64,000 nt of DNA from Sulfurospirillum sp. (GCA_016744795.1 JADGDR010000008.1:44969-108968); one strand, 5' to 3'; positions 11,585-21,382 are shown, counted from the first letter of the stretch. Numbers and translations: made by a program. The notes: generated by a model from the sequence alone, not told the origin.

Positions 11585-12652
11585 ATGAATCAGAGTTTAG
11601 TGATAGAGAGTTTAAAAAAGAGTTTTGGTGATTTTAAAGCAGTAGATGGTATAGATTTTTATGTTGAAGAGGGTAAGTTTTTTTCAATACTTGGACCTTC
11701 TGGATGTGGTAAAACTACACTCCTTAGGATGATAGCGGGATTTTTAGAACCAAGTTCTGGCTCTATTAGAATATGCGGTGATGAAATGATAGGAATATCA
11801 CCAAATAAAAGACCAGTAAATCTTGTTTTTCAAAATCTTGCACTATTTCCTATGATGGACGTTGGTGAAAATATTGCTTTTGGATTAAAAAGACAAAATT
11901 TTAGTAAAAAAGAGATAGAAGAAAAAGTAAAAAATATTTTAGAAAAAGTTCATTTAACTGGTTATGAAAGAAAAAATGTATCTAATTTATCTGGAGGGCA
12001 AAAACAAAGAGTAGCAATAGCAAGATCTCTTGTACTAGAACCTTCAATACTTCTTTTAGATGAACCACTTGGTGCTCTTGATTTGAAACTTAGAGAACAG
12101 ATGAAAATAGAGCTTAAAAAACTTCAAAATGAGTTTGGAACTACTTTTATATATATAACACATGACCAAAGCGAAGCACTTGTTATGAGTGATAAAGTAG
12201 CAGTTATGAACAATGGAAAATTTGAACAGATTGATACTCCTAAGAATCTTTATGCAAATCCAAAAACAAGTTTTGTAGCTAATTTTGTTGGAGAAACCAA
12301 TAAATTTGAGGCAAAACTAATTGATGATGCAGGAGTCGTTAAAACGAAAGAGGGAATTGATTTTAGAGTTAATTTAATTGATAAAAATATAAAAAAAGAT
12401 TGTTTTGTTTTTATTCGACCTGAAGCTATCGTTATGATGGTTGAAGGAAATATGGAAGATATGAACTATTTTGATTTGAGTATAAAAACAATTCTTTTTG
12501 ATGGTTCAAATACAAAGGTTTTAGCAACACTTAATGACACTGAACATGAAATCATGGTCTCTTTACCTCAAAATAGAAAATTTGCTCACATAAAAGAGGG
12601 TGAAGTTATAAGTGCTGGTGTACATATAAGCGATTGTAAGTGTTATGAGTAA
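11585..12652 (+). CDS. potA: Polyamine-type ABC transporter ATP-binding protein
   Basis: Walker A GPSGCGKTTLLRMIAG, signature LSGGQKQRVAIARSL, TOBE region. Confidence 0.9.
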   Translation: MNQSLVIESLKKSFGDFKAVDGIDFYVEEGKFFSILGPSGCGKTTLLRMIAGFLEPSSGSIRICGDEMIGISPNKRPVNLVFQNLALFPMMDVGENIAFGLKRQNFSKKEIEEKVKNILEKVHLTGYERKNVSNLSGGQKQRVAIARSLVLEPSILLLDEPLGALDLKLREQMKIELKKLQNEFGTTFIYITHDQSEALVMSDKVAVMNNGKFEQIDTPKNLYANPKTSFVANFVGETNKFEAKLIDDAGVVKTKEGIDFRVNLIDKNIKKDCFVFIRPEAIVMMVEGNMEDMNYFDLSIKTILFDGSNTKVLATLNDTEHEIMVSLPQNRKFAHIKEGEVISAGVHISDCKCYE

Positions 12653-13502
12653 ACATTCTAAATTGGGATTTTATATCTTTTTTATGCCAATTTTTTTATG
12701 GCTGTTTTTACTTATAGTATTACCTCATATTGAACTTTTTTTGATGTCTTTAAAGTATGAAAATGATATGGGAGATATGGTTTGGTCTCTTCAGAATTAT
12801 GGCGAGTTTTTTGCTGAAGAGATATATTGGTTGACTTTTATTAGAGTAGCTTTATATTCAATATTAGTAACTTTTTTGACTTTTGTTATAACCTTTCCAA
12901 TAGCCTTTTACATTACTAAGATTGTCTCAGTAAAATATAAAGGTTTTTTGATAATTCTTCTTTTGATGCCTTTTTGGGTTAGTGAATTGGTAAGAGTTTA
13001 TGGTTGGATGATACTGCTTCGTGAAAGTGGTGTAATAAATTATTTTTTACAAGCTCTAGGTTTGATTGATAAACCAATCGAAATGCTTTATAATGATGTT
13101 AGTATGATTATGGGTTTAGTTTATACTTCTATGCTTTTTATGGTTGTTCCTCTTATCTCTTCACTTGATGGTATGGATGATAGTTATATAGAGGCTGCAC
13201 ATGATTTGGGTGCTTCAAAAATTGTGATTTTCTTTAAAATTGTAATTCCTTATACTGCTCCTGGTATTGTATCTGGCTCAATTGTTGTTTTTATGTTAAC
13301 GCTTGGAAATTATCTTACACCAAACCTTATGGGAGGGAAAAACTCTCTTTGGTTTACAGAACAAATTTATAATCAATTTATAGCAAGTTTTAACTGGAAT
13401 CAAGGAGCTGCATTTGGATTTTTATTGTTAATTCTATCTTCTTTTATAATTTGGCTTGGTTTAAAATTAACAAAACAAAATCTTACTAAGGCTCTTTCAT
13501 GA
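12645..13502 (+). CDS. potB: ABC transporter permease, PotB-like
   Basis: Polytopic; EAAHDLGASKIVIFFKIVIPYTAPGIVSG EAA motif. Confidence 0.88.
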   Translation: MSKHSKLGFYIFFMPIFLWLFLLIVLPHIELFLMSLKYENDMGDMVWSLQNYGEFFAEEIYWLTFIRVALYSILVTFLTFVITFPIAFYITKIVSVKYKGFLIILLLMPFWVSELVRVYGWMILLRESGVINYFLQALGLIDKPIEMLYNDVSMIMGLVYTSMLFMVVPLISSLDGMDDSYIEAAHDLGASKIVIFFKIVIPYTAPGIVSGSIVVFMLTLGNYLTPNLMGGKNSLWFTEQIYNQFIASFNWNQGAAFGFLLLILSSFIIWLGLKLTKQNLTKALS

Positions 13503-14359
13503 TAAAATCTCTTCCTAAATCTAAGTTCTATGATAATGGTTTTAAGATTTACGTTGTACTATTTTATATTTTTTTATTTTCACCACTAGTGATTACATGC
13601 ATATTAGCTTTTAATGATTCTGATTTTCCAACATTGCCTTGGAATGGGTTTTCATTAGATTGGTTTTTTTCAGATACTGAACAAAGAGTGGGACTCTTTA
13701 GTGATAGTGCAAATTTAAAAAGTATTTGGGTAAGCATACAGACCGCTTTTTTTGTGTCAATATTCTCTTTAGTAATTGGAACTATGGGAGCTTTTTTGTT
13801 TGAACAAGAAGATTTTAGATTTAAACAAGGTCTTTATTTTTTAGCTCTTTCACCACTTGTTATTCCTGGAGTTATTTTGGGTATTTCGCTTTTACTTGCA
13901 ACAAATAGCGCAGGAACTTTTGTAGAAGAAAATTTTGGATTTGATTTTTCTATTCTTAGACCTAGTTTTTGGTTAGTAGTTTTAGGACAATTTGCTTTTA
14001 TATCAACTTTTGTGCTTTTAGTTGTAAGTGCTAGATTAAAAAAGTTTGATAAATCACTTGAAGAAGCAGCCTTAAATCTAGGAGCAAGTAGATTTGATGT
14101 GATTAGATTGATTACATTACCATTTTTACGTCCAGCTCTTATTGGGGCTGGTGCAGTTGCTTTTTTAATGAGTTTTGAGAATTTTAATACTACAATGTTC
14201 TTAATAGGCTCAGACACTACCTTGCCAATAAACTTATATTTGCAAGTTAGAGATGGAAGTACACCAATTATTAATGCTATTTCATTTTTACTTATCATTT
14301 CAACGTCAATATTAGCTATAATAAATCTAATATTTACAAAAAAAGAAAACAGTAGGTAA
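13499..14359 (+). CDS. potC: ABC transporter permease, PotC-like
   Basis: Polytopic; EEAALNLGASRFDVIRLITLPFLRPALIG EAA motif. Confidence 0.88.
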   Translation: MIKSLPKSKFYDNGFKIYVVLFYIFLFSPLVITCILAFNDSDFPTLPWNGFSLDWFFSDTEQRVGLFSDSANLKSIWVSIQTAFFVSIFSLVIGTMGAFLFEQEDFRFKQGLYFLALSPLVIPGVILGISLLLATNSAGTFVEENFGFDFSILRPSFWLVVLGQFAFISTFVLLVVSARLKKFDKSLEEAALNLGASRFDVIRLITLPFLRPALIGAGAVAFLMSFENFNTTMFLIGSDTTLPINLYLQVRDGSTPIINAISFLLIISTSILAIINLIFTKKENSR

Positions 14360-14362
14360 AAG

Positions 14363-15175
14363 ATGGGATTTTGGGAAAATTTTAAAAAAGATAAGAAGCT
14401 AATAGTAGCGCATCGTGGTGCTAGGTCAATAAGAGCTGAAAATACAATGTCTGCTTTTAAAGAAGCTATAAAAAAAAGTGATTTTATAGAATTAGATGTT
14501 GGGTTAACCAAAGATGGAGTTGCCGTTGTCATTCATGATAATACACTTGAGAGAACTTCAAATGTTAAGGAGTTTGCGGAATTTAAAAAACCCTATAGAG
14601 TTATTGATTATACCTATAAACAATTACAAAAATTGGATTTTGGCTCTTGGTTTTTAGAAGAAGATCCTTTTGAGAGTATTAAAAATGGGGTTGTGAAACT
14701 AGAAGAATTACAAGCTCTTAAAATTCAAAGAATTCCAACATTAAATAATGTATTAAAATTTTTAAAAAAATATAATTATCCTGTAAATGTGGAAATAAAA
14801 GATTTAACACGAACAAAATACAATAAAACAGTAGTAAAAACAATAGTGGATATTATTGAAGATAATGTGATGGTAAATTATGTACTAGTTTCATCTTTTA
14901 ACCATAAGTATTTGAGGCAAGTGCATAAGCATAATACAAGCATAGATATTGCAGCACTACAAGAAAATGAACATCCAAAGGATTTAGTTAAACGTTTAAA
15001 ACGTTTAAGAGTTAGAAGTTATCATCCTGAATTTAGAATTGCAGATACAGATTTGATACAAAACCTAAATAATGTAGGAATTTTTACAAATATTTATACA
15101 GTTAACGAGGATGATGATATAGAAAAATTATTTAATGCTGGTGCAAAGTCAGTATTTACAGATAAATTAAAATGA
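14363..15175 (+). CDS. Glycerophosphodiester phosphodiesterase family protein
   Basis: LIVAHRGARSIRAENTMSAFKEAIKKSDFIELDVGLTKDGVAVVIHDNTLERT. Confidence 0.92.
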   Translation: MGFWENFKKDKKLIVAHRGARSIRAENTMSAFKEAIKKSDFIELDVGLTKDGVAVVIHDNTLERTSNVKEFAEFKKPYRVIDYTYKQLQKLDFGSWFLEEDPFESIKNGVVKLEELQALKIQRIPTLNNVLKFLKKYNYPVNVEIKDLTRTKYNKTVVKTIVDIIEDNVMVNYVLVSSFNHKYLRQVHKHNTSIDIAALQENEHPKDLVKRLKRLRVRSYHPEFRIADTDLIQNLNNVGIFTNIYTVNEDDDIEKLFNAGAKSVFTDKLK

Positions 15176-15561
15176 AAAAAATAGCTTCAATTGATATAGG
15201 ATTAAAACGTATAGGAATAGCTATATGCTTAGGTGGAGAGATAGTAAGTCCACAAAATGCGATATTAAGAAAAAACAGAAATCAAGCTGCACGTGATGTT
15301 GATTTTTTTTTAAAAGAGTGGGAAATCAATACCTTAGTAGTAGGGCTTCCTAGAGGTGGTTCAAGCGAAGAAGAGATGACAAGACGTATAGAGCATTTTG
15401 TATCTCTTTTGGAGTTTAGTGGAACAGTAACATACCAAGATGAGTACGGTTCATCAATCGAAGCCAAAGAGATGATGCAAGGAGTAACCAAACAAAAGAG
15501 AGATGGTAAAATAGACTCTATGGCTGCAAAAATAATTTTAGAGAGATGGTTAACTAGATAA
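15172..15561 (+). CDS. ruvX: Putative Holliday junction resolvase RuvX/YqgF
   Basis: IASIDIGLKRIGIAIC...VVGLPRGGSSEEE...YQDEYGSSIEAKE...KIDSMAAKIILERWL. Confidence 0.9.
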   Translation: MKKIASIDIGLKRIGIAICLGGEIVSPQNAILRKNRNQAARDVDFFLKEWEINTLVVGLPRGGSSEEEMTRRIEHFVSLLEFSGTVTYQDEYGSSIEAKEMMQGVTKQKRDGKIDSMAAKIILERWLTR

Positions 15562-15892
15562 AAATAGTTTTATATTTTTCCTCATCAAAAGCTACAAAAA
15601 CATCATTTTTGTACTCAATAACAGGTCTTTTAATAAGAATATTTTCTTTTATAAGCCACTCTTTTTTAGCTTTATCATCTAAGTTTAGCTCTTTTAATTT
15701 GAGTGTTCTATATTTTGTACCTCTGTTGTTAAAAAGAGTATCAATAGATACTTTTTCTAGCCAATAATTTATTTCATCTTCACCTACTGTAGTTTTTTTG
15801 AAATCTATAAGTTCAAATTCTATTTTATTTTCTTTGAAAAACTTTATAGCTTTTCTAACACTTCCACAAGTTTTGATTCCATATAGTTTCAT
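15554..15892 (-). CDS. ArsC/Spx-family protein
   Basis: MKLYGIKTCGSVRKAIKFFKENKIEFELIDFKK...LFNNRGTKYR. Confidence 0.85.
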   Translation of the reverse strand: MKLYGIKTCGSVRKAIKFFKENKIEFELIDFKKTTVGEDEINYWLEKVSIDTLFNNRGTKYRTLKLKELNLDDKAKKEWLIKENILIKRPVIEYKNDVFVAFDEEKYKTIFI

Positions 15893-15964
15893 ATATTTAT
15901 CCTAGTTTAATTTTTATAATAGTAGAGTATACATGTAAATAGTCCAAAATGCAAGGAGAAGATT

Positions 15965-16249
15965 ATGCAAGTAAACGCAAATTCTATGATGGCTCATCAA
16001 AATTGGATGAGTAATAATGCAAACAATGTTGCGAATGTAAATACAGAAGGTTTTAACTCCACGCAAACTACGATACAAAATCCGAGTGAAGGGAGTGTTC
16101 AAGCTGTTTCGTCTTCAACTGAGACTAGTACTAATCTAGCTCGTGAACTTACTGAAGAAATTCCTATTGAAAAAGCTCATGGAGCAAATGCAGTAGCTGT
16201 TAAAGCTTATGATGAGATGATAGGCTCTTTAATCGATTTGAGTGTTTAG
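15965..16249 (+). CDS. Short flagellar rod/hook-like protein (N- and C-terminal motifs only)
   Basis: ANNVANVNTEGFNS near the N-terminus and NAVAVKAYDEMIGSLIDL at the C-terminus resemble rod/hook terminal motifs; 94 aa. Confidence 0.75.
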   Translation: MQVNANSMMAHQNWMSNNANNVANVNTEGFNSTQTTIQNPSEGSVQAVSSSTETSTNLARELTEEIPIEKAHGANAVAVKAYDEMIGSLIDLSV

Positions 16250-17265
16250 ATAATCAGCATTGCATCACCATAAGAGAAAAATCTATATTTTTTCTCTACA
16301 GCAATTTTATATATTTCTAACGATTTTTCTATTCCTACGAAAGATGCAACAAGCATTAGAAGTGTTGATTTTGGTAAATGAAAGTTTGTCAAAAGATGAT
16401 TAACACGTTGAGGCTTATTATTCGGATGTAAAAAGAGATCACTTTTTCCTGTACGTAAGTTTTCTCTAACATAGTATTCAACTGTTCTTGTTACTGTTGT
16501 TCCAACTGCAAGTATAGGTTTGTTTGAATCTATTGCTTTGCAAGTTGATTCAGGAATCTCATAAAATTCTGAGTGCATAACGTGATCTTTTATATGTTCT
16601 GCTTCTACAGGTTTAAAAGTTCCAGCTCCTACATGTAAGGTTAAAAAATGAGTTTTGTATCTTTTTTTTAGCTCTTTAAACATGTTATCTGTAAAGTGAA
16701 GAGATGCTGTAGGAGCAGCTACTGCTCCACGTTCTTTAGAAAAGACTGTTTGATATTGTGTTTCATCTTCTTTATTGTCTTCACGTTTTATGTAAGGAGG
16801 AAGGGGAATATGTCCTATTTTATCTAAGATATTAAATAATTTATCACTATTGATTGCTATTTTATTGCAGTAAAAAGATACTACGCGAGTTCCATCTTCT
16901 TGTAGTGATATAACTTTTGCACTTAAGCCTTCCTCAAAGATGAGTTCCATGTCTTTTTTTACACGTCCTTTTATGTAAACACAAAATTTTTCATCTTGAA
17001 GTGGAGAGTTTAGTAAAAGTTCTATCTTTCCACCACTCTTTTTTTTACCAAAAACTCTAGCTTTGATTACTTTTGTATCGTTTAAAAGTATATTTACATC
17101 TTTATCAATAAACTCAAAAAGTTTTGAAAAAACACTATGTGTTATGGAATTGTTTTTTGTGTTAAAAACTAGTAGTTTTGCACTGTCACGAGGAGATGCC
17201 GGAAACGCTGCTATAAGAGATTCCGGTAGTTTATAATCGTAACTTGATTTTAAAAGAGGGTTTAT
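16246..17265 (-). CDS. queA: S-adenosylmethionine:tRNA ribosyltransferase-isomerase QueA, apparent ATA start
   Basis: The track ORF starts at an internal Met (16950). The same frame is open upstream to 17265 and reads (I)NPLLKSSYDYKLPESLIAAFPASPRDSAKLLVFNTKNNSITHS...NDTKVIKARVFGKKKSGGKIELLL, the conserved QueA N-terminus, with no ATG/GTG/TTG among the 105 codons. Confidence 0.9.
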   Translation of the reverse strand: MNPLLKSSYDYKLPESLIAAFPASPRDSAKLLVFNTKNNSITHSVFSKLFEFIDKDVNILLNDTKVIKARVFGKKKSGGKIELLLNSPLQDEKFCVYIKGRVKKDMELIFEEGLSAKVISLQEDGTRVVSFYCNKIAINSDKLFNILDKIGHIPLPPYIKREDNKEDETQYQTVFSKERGAVAAPTASLHFTDNMFKELKKRYKTHFLTLHVGAGTFKPVEAEHIKDHVMHSEFYEIPESTCKAIDSNKPILAVGTTVTRTVEYYVRENLRTGKSDLFLHPNNKPQRVNHLLTNFHLPKSTLLMLVASFVGIEKSLEIYKIAVEKKYRFFSYGDAMLII

Positions 17266-18083
17266 TTTATTTCCCCTTTTGTCTCTTCTTCGTCTTCATC
17301 TTTTTCATCATCACTTTCTTCTTCGTCAAGTTCTGGATTAACAGTACGAGCTACAAGGATAGAAACACCATAAAGTACAATAAGAGGACCGGCCATTAAA
17401 AACTGAGTCAAAAGATCAGGAGGAGTAAGAAGAGCAGCCACAAAGAATATAATGATTATTGCATATCTAAAAAATCGTATAAGACTTTTGTCCGTTACAA
17501 ACCCAAGTTTAGCAAAGAAAAATGTGATAACAGGAAGTTCAAAAGCTAAGCCAAAACCAAAAAGAAGTTTTGTAAAGAAGCTAACATAATCACCAATGCT
17601 TGGAAGTGCTTTAAATAGTTTAGCACCAAAGTTGATTAGAAAATCAAATCCAAGAGGAACAACTATGTAGTAACAAAACGAGGCTCCCATAAGAAACATA
17701 AGAGTTGCAAATAGAACAAAAGGTATAACTAGTTTTTTTTCATTTTCATAAAGACCAGGTGCAATAAATAACCAAAATTGCCAAAATATAACTGGTAATG
17801 ATAGAATAAAGCCTGAAAAGAATGCAACTTTTAGAGCTGTAAAAAATGGTTCTTGTACTCTAGTAAAAATTACTTCAGATCCTGCTGGTAGAATAGCCTC
17901 TAGTGGATGAATCATCCATGCTAAGATAGGTTCCCAAAAAGAGAAACATGTAAAAAAAGCAATAAAAAGAACAGCTACTGAAATTCCAAGACGTTTTCTT
18001 AATTCAATTAAGTGTGGTTTTAACTCATCAAACATCTTCGCCCTTATCTTGTGTGTTTTTAGATTTTTTTTCTGTGTTATCAC
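17262..18083 (-). CDS. tatC: Sec-independent protein translocase TatC
   Basis: MFDELKPHLIELRKRLGISVAVLFIAFF..., six TM segments, acidic C-terminus. True start probably the internal MFDELKPH Met, because the longer ORF overlaps tatB. Confidence 0.93.
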   Translation of the reverse strand: MITQKKNLKTHKIRAKMFDELKPHLIELRKRLGISVAVLFIAFFTCFSFWEPILAWMIHPLEAILPAGSEVIFTRVQEPFFTALKVAFFSGFILSLPVIFWQFWLFIAPGLYENEKKLVIPFVLFATLMFLMGASFCYYIVVPLGFDFLINFGAKLFKALPSIGDYVSFFTKLLFGFGLAFELPVITFFFAKLGFVTDKSLIRFFRYAIIIIFFVAALLTPPDLLTQFLMAGPLIVLYGVSILVARTVNPELDEEESDDEKDEDEEETKGEIK

Positions 18084-18459
18084 TTGTGATAGTTTTTTTG
18101 ATTCCTAATGGATCAGTTTTCATTTCATTGACTTTACTCATACTCTCTTTTATCTCTTTGAAAGTATCAGTTACACCAGCAGTTGATTTTTTTATATCTT
18201 CTAGTTCATCGAAACTTACAGTTTTTCTCATACTTGTTGCAGCTGAATCAAGTTTCTTTTTGTACTCTAAAGTCTCTTCTTTTAGTTCTTGTATTTTCAT
18301 CTCTTGTTCAAATGATGACTTTGCATCATTAATGCTACTTTTAAAAGATTTAAAAAATTTAGCTATTTGTACCATAGTAGATGGGAGTTTATCTGGTCCT
18401 AAAAAAAGTACAGCGATAACTGCTATTATCATAATTTCTGCGAAACTCATTCCAAACAT
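18028..18459 (-). CDS. tatB: Sec-independent protein translocase TatB
   Basis: MFGMSFAEIMIIAVIAVLFLGPDKLPSTMVQIAKFFKSFK. Confidence 0.92.
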   Translation of the reverse strand: MFGMSFAEIMIIAVIAVLFLGPDKLPSTMVQIAKFFKSFKSSINDAKSSFEQEMKIQELKEETLEYKKKLDSAATSMRKTVSFDELEDIKKSTAGVTDTFKEIKESMSKVNEMKTDPLGIKKTITSDNTEKKSKNTQDKGEDV

Positions 18460-18502
18460 ATTTATCCTTTAATGTAAGCCTTGAATTTTATCTAAAATAG
18501 CC

Positions 18503-19546
18503 TTAAGAAATTATGTAAAGTGCTATCTCATCTGCTATAAGAAAGTTGTTGTTATTATATACTTTGTTATCTTTACATGTAAGCTTTTTTTCTTCTATTA
18601 ATATATCAAGTTTAAGTTTTTGTTTGGCATTTAATATACTTATGTCGACCCCAACTTTACTTCTAAGTCCTAAAAATATTTTTTCAGTGGTTAACTCTTC
18701 ACAAGATAACTTTTCTATCTTTACATGTAGAGGATTTTTTATGTACTCTTCAATGTCTTTATTTGGATAATATCTTTGGTTTTTTAAAAAACCAACAGCA
18801 CCAGCACCTATTCCTATGTAATCTGAACCGCTCCAATATCCTAAGTTGTGTATACTTTGATACTCTCCAAAGTTTGAAATTTCATATTGGGTAAATTTTG
18901 AAGTGACCTTATTGATAAACTGACCTGCCAGTTTTGTTGAGTCATCTGTTAACTCTGTTTTTTCAAAAAATGGAGTATTTTCCTCGAGAGTTAATGCATA
19001 GGAGCTAATATGGTTTATTGGAAGTGAAAAAGCTATATCAATATCATCTTCAACATCGAATGATGTTGCATATATGAGGTCTATCGAAATATTTTTAAAT
19101 CCAAGTTTATGTGCACTGTTTACTGCATCAATAGCCTGTTTTTTTGAGTGATTACGTCCTAGTTTTTTTAGTTTTTTCTCATCAAAACTTTGCACACCAA
19201 AACTAACACGGTTTACACCTAAACTTTGCATGCCTTTTAACCATTGTGTTGAAGAAGAGTTTGGATTTGCTTCAGTTGTTATCTCCGCGTTTTGTTTTAA
19301 GTAAGGGGCTAATGTATCAAAAAACTCTTTGTACATGTAAGGCTCAACTGTCGAAGGAGTTCCTCCCCCTATAAAGAGGGATTTGATTGAATTTGGTTTT
19401 GGATTAAATCTTTTTAGCTCATATTTTAGCTGTTTTGTGATAGCTTTCATATAATCTTTTCTTTTTGAGAATTTATCAACATAAGAGTTAAATGCACAGT
19501 AATGGCACTTTGAGTCACAAAAAGGGATGTGTAGGTAAGTTAACAA
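18503..19546 (-). CDS. hemW: Radical SAM coproporphyrinogen III oxidase-like HemW
   Basis: YLHIPFCDSKCHYCAFNSY (CxxxCxxC), IKSLFIGGGTPSTVEP, TEANPNS. Confidence 0.9.
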   Translation of the reverse strand: MLTYLHIPFCDSKCHYCAFNSYVDKFSKRKDYMKAITKQLKYELKRFNPKPNSIKSLFIGGGTPSTVEPYMYKEFFDTLAPYLKQNAEITTEANPNSSSTQWLKGMQSLGVNRVSFGVQSFDEKKLKKLGRNHSKKQAIDAVNSAHKLGFKNISIDLIYATSFDVEDDIDIAFSLPINHISSYALTLEENTPFFEKTELTDDSTKLAGQFINKVTSKFTQYEISNFGEYQSIHNLGYWSGSDYIGIGAGAVGFLKNQRYYPNKDIEEYIKNPLHVKIEKLSCEELTTEKIFLGLRSKVGVDISILNAKQKLKLDILIEEKKLTCKDNKVYNNNNFLIADEIALYIIS

Positions 19547-19714
19547 ATTTACTCCATTATGAGGTACAAACTAAATTGCTACCAGATTTTTTTGTATATA
19601 TTTTAGCATATTATATTGTTGGATTTAAAACTTTTTAAATAAAATTTCTTATCAACTCATCATTTTTTAATCATACTTTAGATAAAATCACGCTATTAAA
19701 TATAAGGAGAGAGA

Positions 19715-20179
19715 GTGCATAAACGTTATCGACCGAATGTTGCTGCTGTTATTGTCTCTTCTAAATATCCATTTGAGGCAGAACTTTTCATAGCTTTACG
19801 CAATGATATTGAAGATGCATGGCAATTTCCTCAAGGTGGAATTGATGATGGAGAGACTCCTAGAGAGGCACTTTTTAGAGAGCTTGAAGAGGAGATAGGT
19901 ACGGGAGATGTAGAGGTTTTAGCTGAGTATCCGCAATGGATTAGTTATGATTTTCCAGGAACTGTGGCGAAAAAAATGTACCCATTTGATGGGCAAACAC
20001 AGAAATATTTTTTAGTTAGATTAAAAGATGATTCAAAAATAAGTTTAGAGACTAAAGAACCAGAGTTTAGTAGTTATAAATTTGTTAAAGTCAATGAGGC
20101 TTTTAAATATATTACATTTTTTAAAAGACCTGTTTATAAAAAAGTTTTAGAATATTTCAGAAAAGAAGGATATTTGTAA
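19715..20179 (+). CDS. rppH: RNA pyrophosphohydrolase (Nudix)
   Basis: [59 protein letters not shown] Nudix box. Confidence 0.92.
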   Translation: MHKRYRPNVAAVIVSSKYPFEAELFIALRNDIEDAWQFPQGGIDDGETPREALFRELEEEIGTGDVEVLAEYPQWISYDFPGTVAKKMYPFDGQTQKYFLVRLKDDSKISLETKEPEFSSYKFVKVNEAFKYITFFKRPVYKKVLEYFRKEGYL

Positions 20180-21382
20180 GTGTTAGTAGTTCAAAAATAT
20201 GGTGGTACTAGTGTAGGAACATTGGAGAGGATTGAAGAGGTTGCTAAGAGAGTTTCAAAAGCAAAAGCAGATGGTAATGATGTAATTGTCGTAGTTTCTG
20301 CTATGAGTGGAGAAACCAATAAGCTTATAAGTTATGCAGAGCATTTTAGTAAAAATCCACAACCAAGAGAGATGGATATGCTTTTGAGTTCTGGGGAGAG
20401 GGTAACAAGCTCTCTTTTAGCTATTGCTCTTAACTCAATGGGGTTTCGTTCAGTTGCTATGAGTGGACGACAAGCTGGTATAAAAACAGATAAATTTCAT
20501 ACTAAAGCAAGAATAGAATCCATAGATAGATTATGCATAGAAAAAGAGTTAAATGGTGGCAATATTGTAATTGTAGCTGGATTCCAAGGAGTTACTGAGT
20601 TAGATGAAGTTTCAACTTTGGGACGTGGGGGAAGTGATCTTAGTGCAGTAGCAATTGCTGGAGCATTGGAAGCTGACTTGTGTGAGATATATACTGATGT
20701 TGATGGTGTATATACAACAGATCCTAGAATAGAGCCAAAGGCAAAAAAATTAGAAAAAATATCTTATGATGAGATGTTAGAGCTTGCTAGTCTTGGAGCA
20801 AAAGTGCTTCAAACTCGCTCAGTTGAGATGGCTAAAAAATTAAATGTAAATCTTGTAACAAGAAGTAGTTTCAACAATAACGAAGGTACATTGATAACAA
20901 AGGAAGAAAATATTATGGAACAACCATTAGTCAGTGGTATAGCATTGGACAAAAACCAAGCAAGAGTAACACTTAGAGGCGTAACAGATAAACCAGGAAT
21001 AGCAGCAGAAATTTTTAGAAAACTTGCTAATGATAATATAAATGTTGATATGATAATTCAAAATGTAGGACATGACGGAACTACAAACCTTGGTTTTACA
21101 GTACCTGAGAATGAATTAGAGATAACAAAATCTTCTATGAGTGAAATTAATGCTTCACGAACAGTAGAGTATGATAGTGATATAGTAAAAGTAAGTATAG
21201 TTGGTGTTGGAATGAAAAGTCATAGTGGTGTTGCTTGTACTGCATTTGATACTCTTTCAAAAGACGGGATTAACCTAGAAATGATAAGCACAAGTGAGAT
21301 AAAAATCTCTATGGTAATAGCTTCAAAGTATGGTGAATTAGCAGTTCGTGCACTTCATGCGGCATATGAGTTAGATAAATAA
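20180..21382 (+). CDS. lysC: Aspartate kinase
   Basis: VVQKYGGTSVGTLERIEEVAKRV...STLGRGGSDLSAVAIAGALEADLCEIYTDVDGVYTTDPRI; ACT domains. Confidence 0.95.
   Translation: MLVVQKYGGTSVGTLERIEEVAKRVSKAKADGNDVIVVVSAMSGETNKLISYAEHFSKNPQPREMDMLLSSGERVTSSLLAIALNSMGFRSVAMSGRQAGIKTDKFHTKARIESIDRLCIEKELNGGNIVIVAGFQGVTELDEVSTLGRGGSDLSAVAIAGALEADLCEIYTDVDGVYTTDPRIEPKAKKLEKISYDEMLELASLGAKVLQTRSVEMAKKLNVNLVTRSSFNNNEGTLITKEENIMEQPLVSGIALDKNQARVTLRGVTDKPGIAAEIFRKLANDNINVDMIIQNVGHDGTTNLGFTVPENELEITKSSMSEINASRTVEYDSDIVKVSIVGVGMKSHSGVACTAFDTLSKDGINLEMISTSEIKISMVIASKYGELAVRALHAAYELDK

Noticed and set aside
13834-14532. 232-aa ORF antisense to potC/GDPD
   Set aside because: Opposite strand of two clear genes, low-complexity composition typical of AT-rich antisense frames.
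15303-15311. T9 tract in ruvX as possible phase-variation site
   Set aside because: Short homopolymer A/T runs are common in this AT-rich window; no poly-G/C tract of the kind used in Campylobacterota phase variation was seen.
16246-16950. queA as a truncated pseudogene
   Set aside because: The upstream frame is intact and encodes the conserved N-terminus without stops, so a non-canonical start is more likely than decay.
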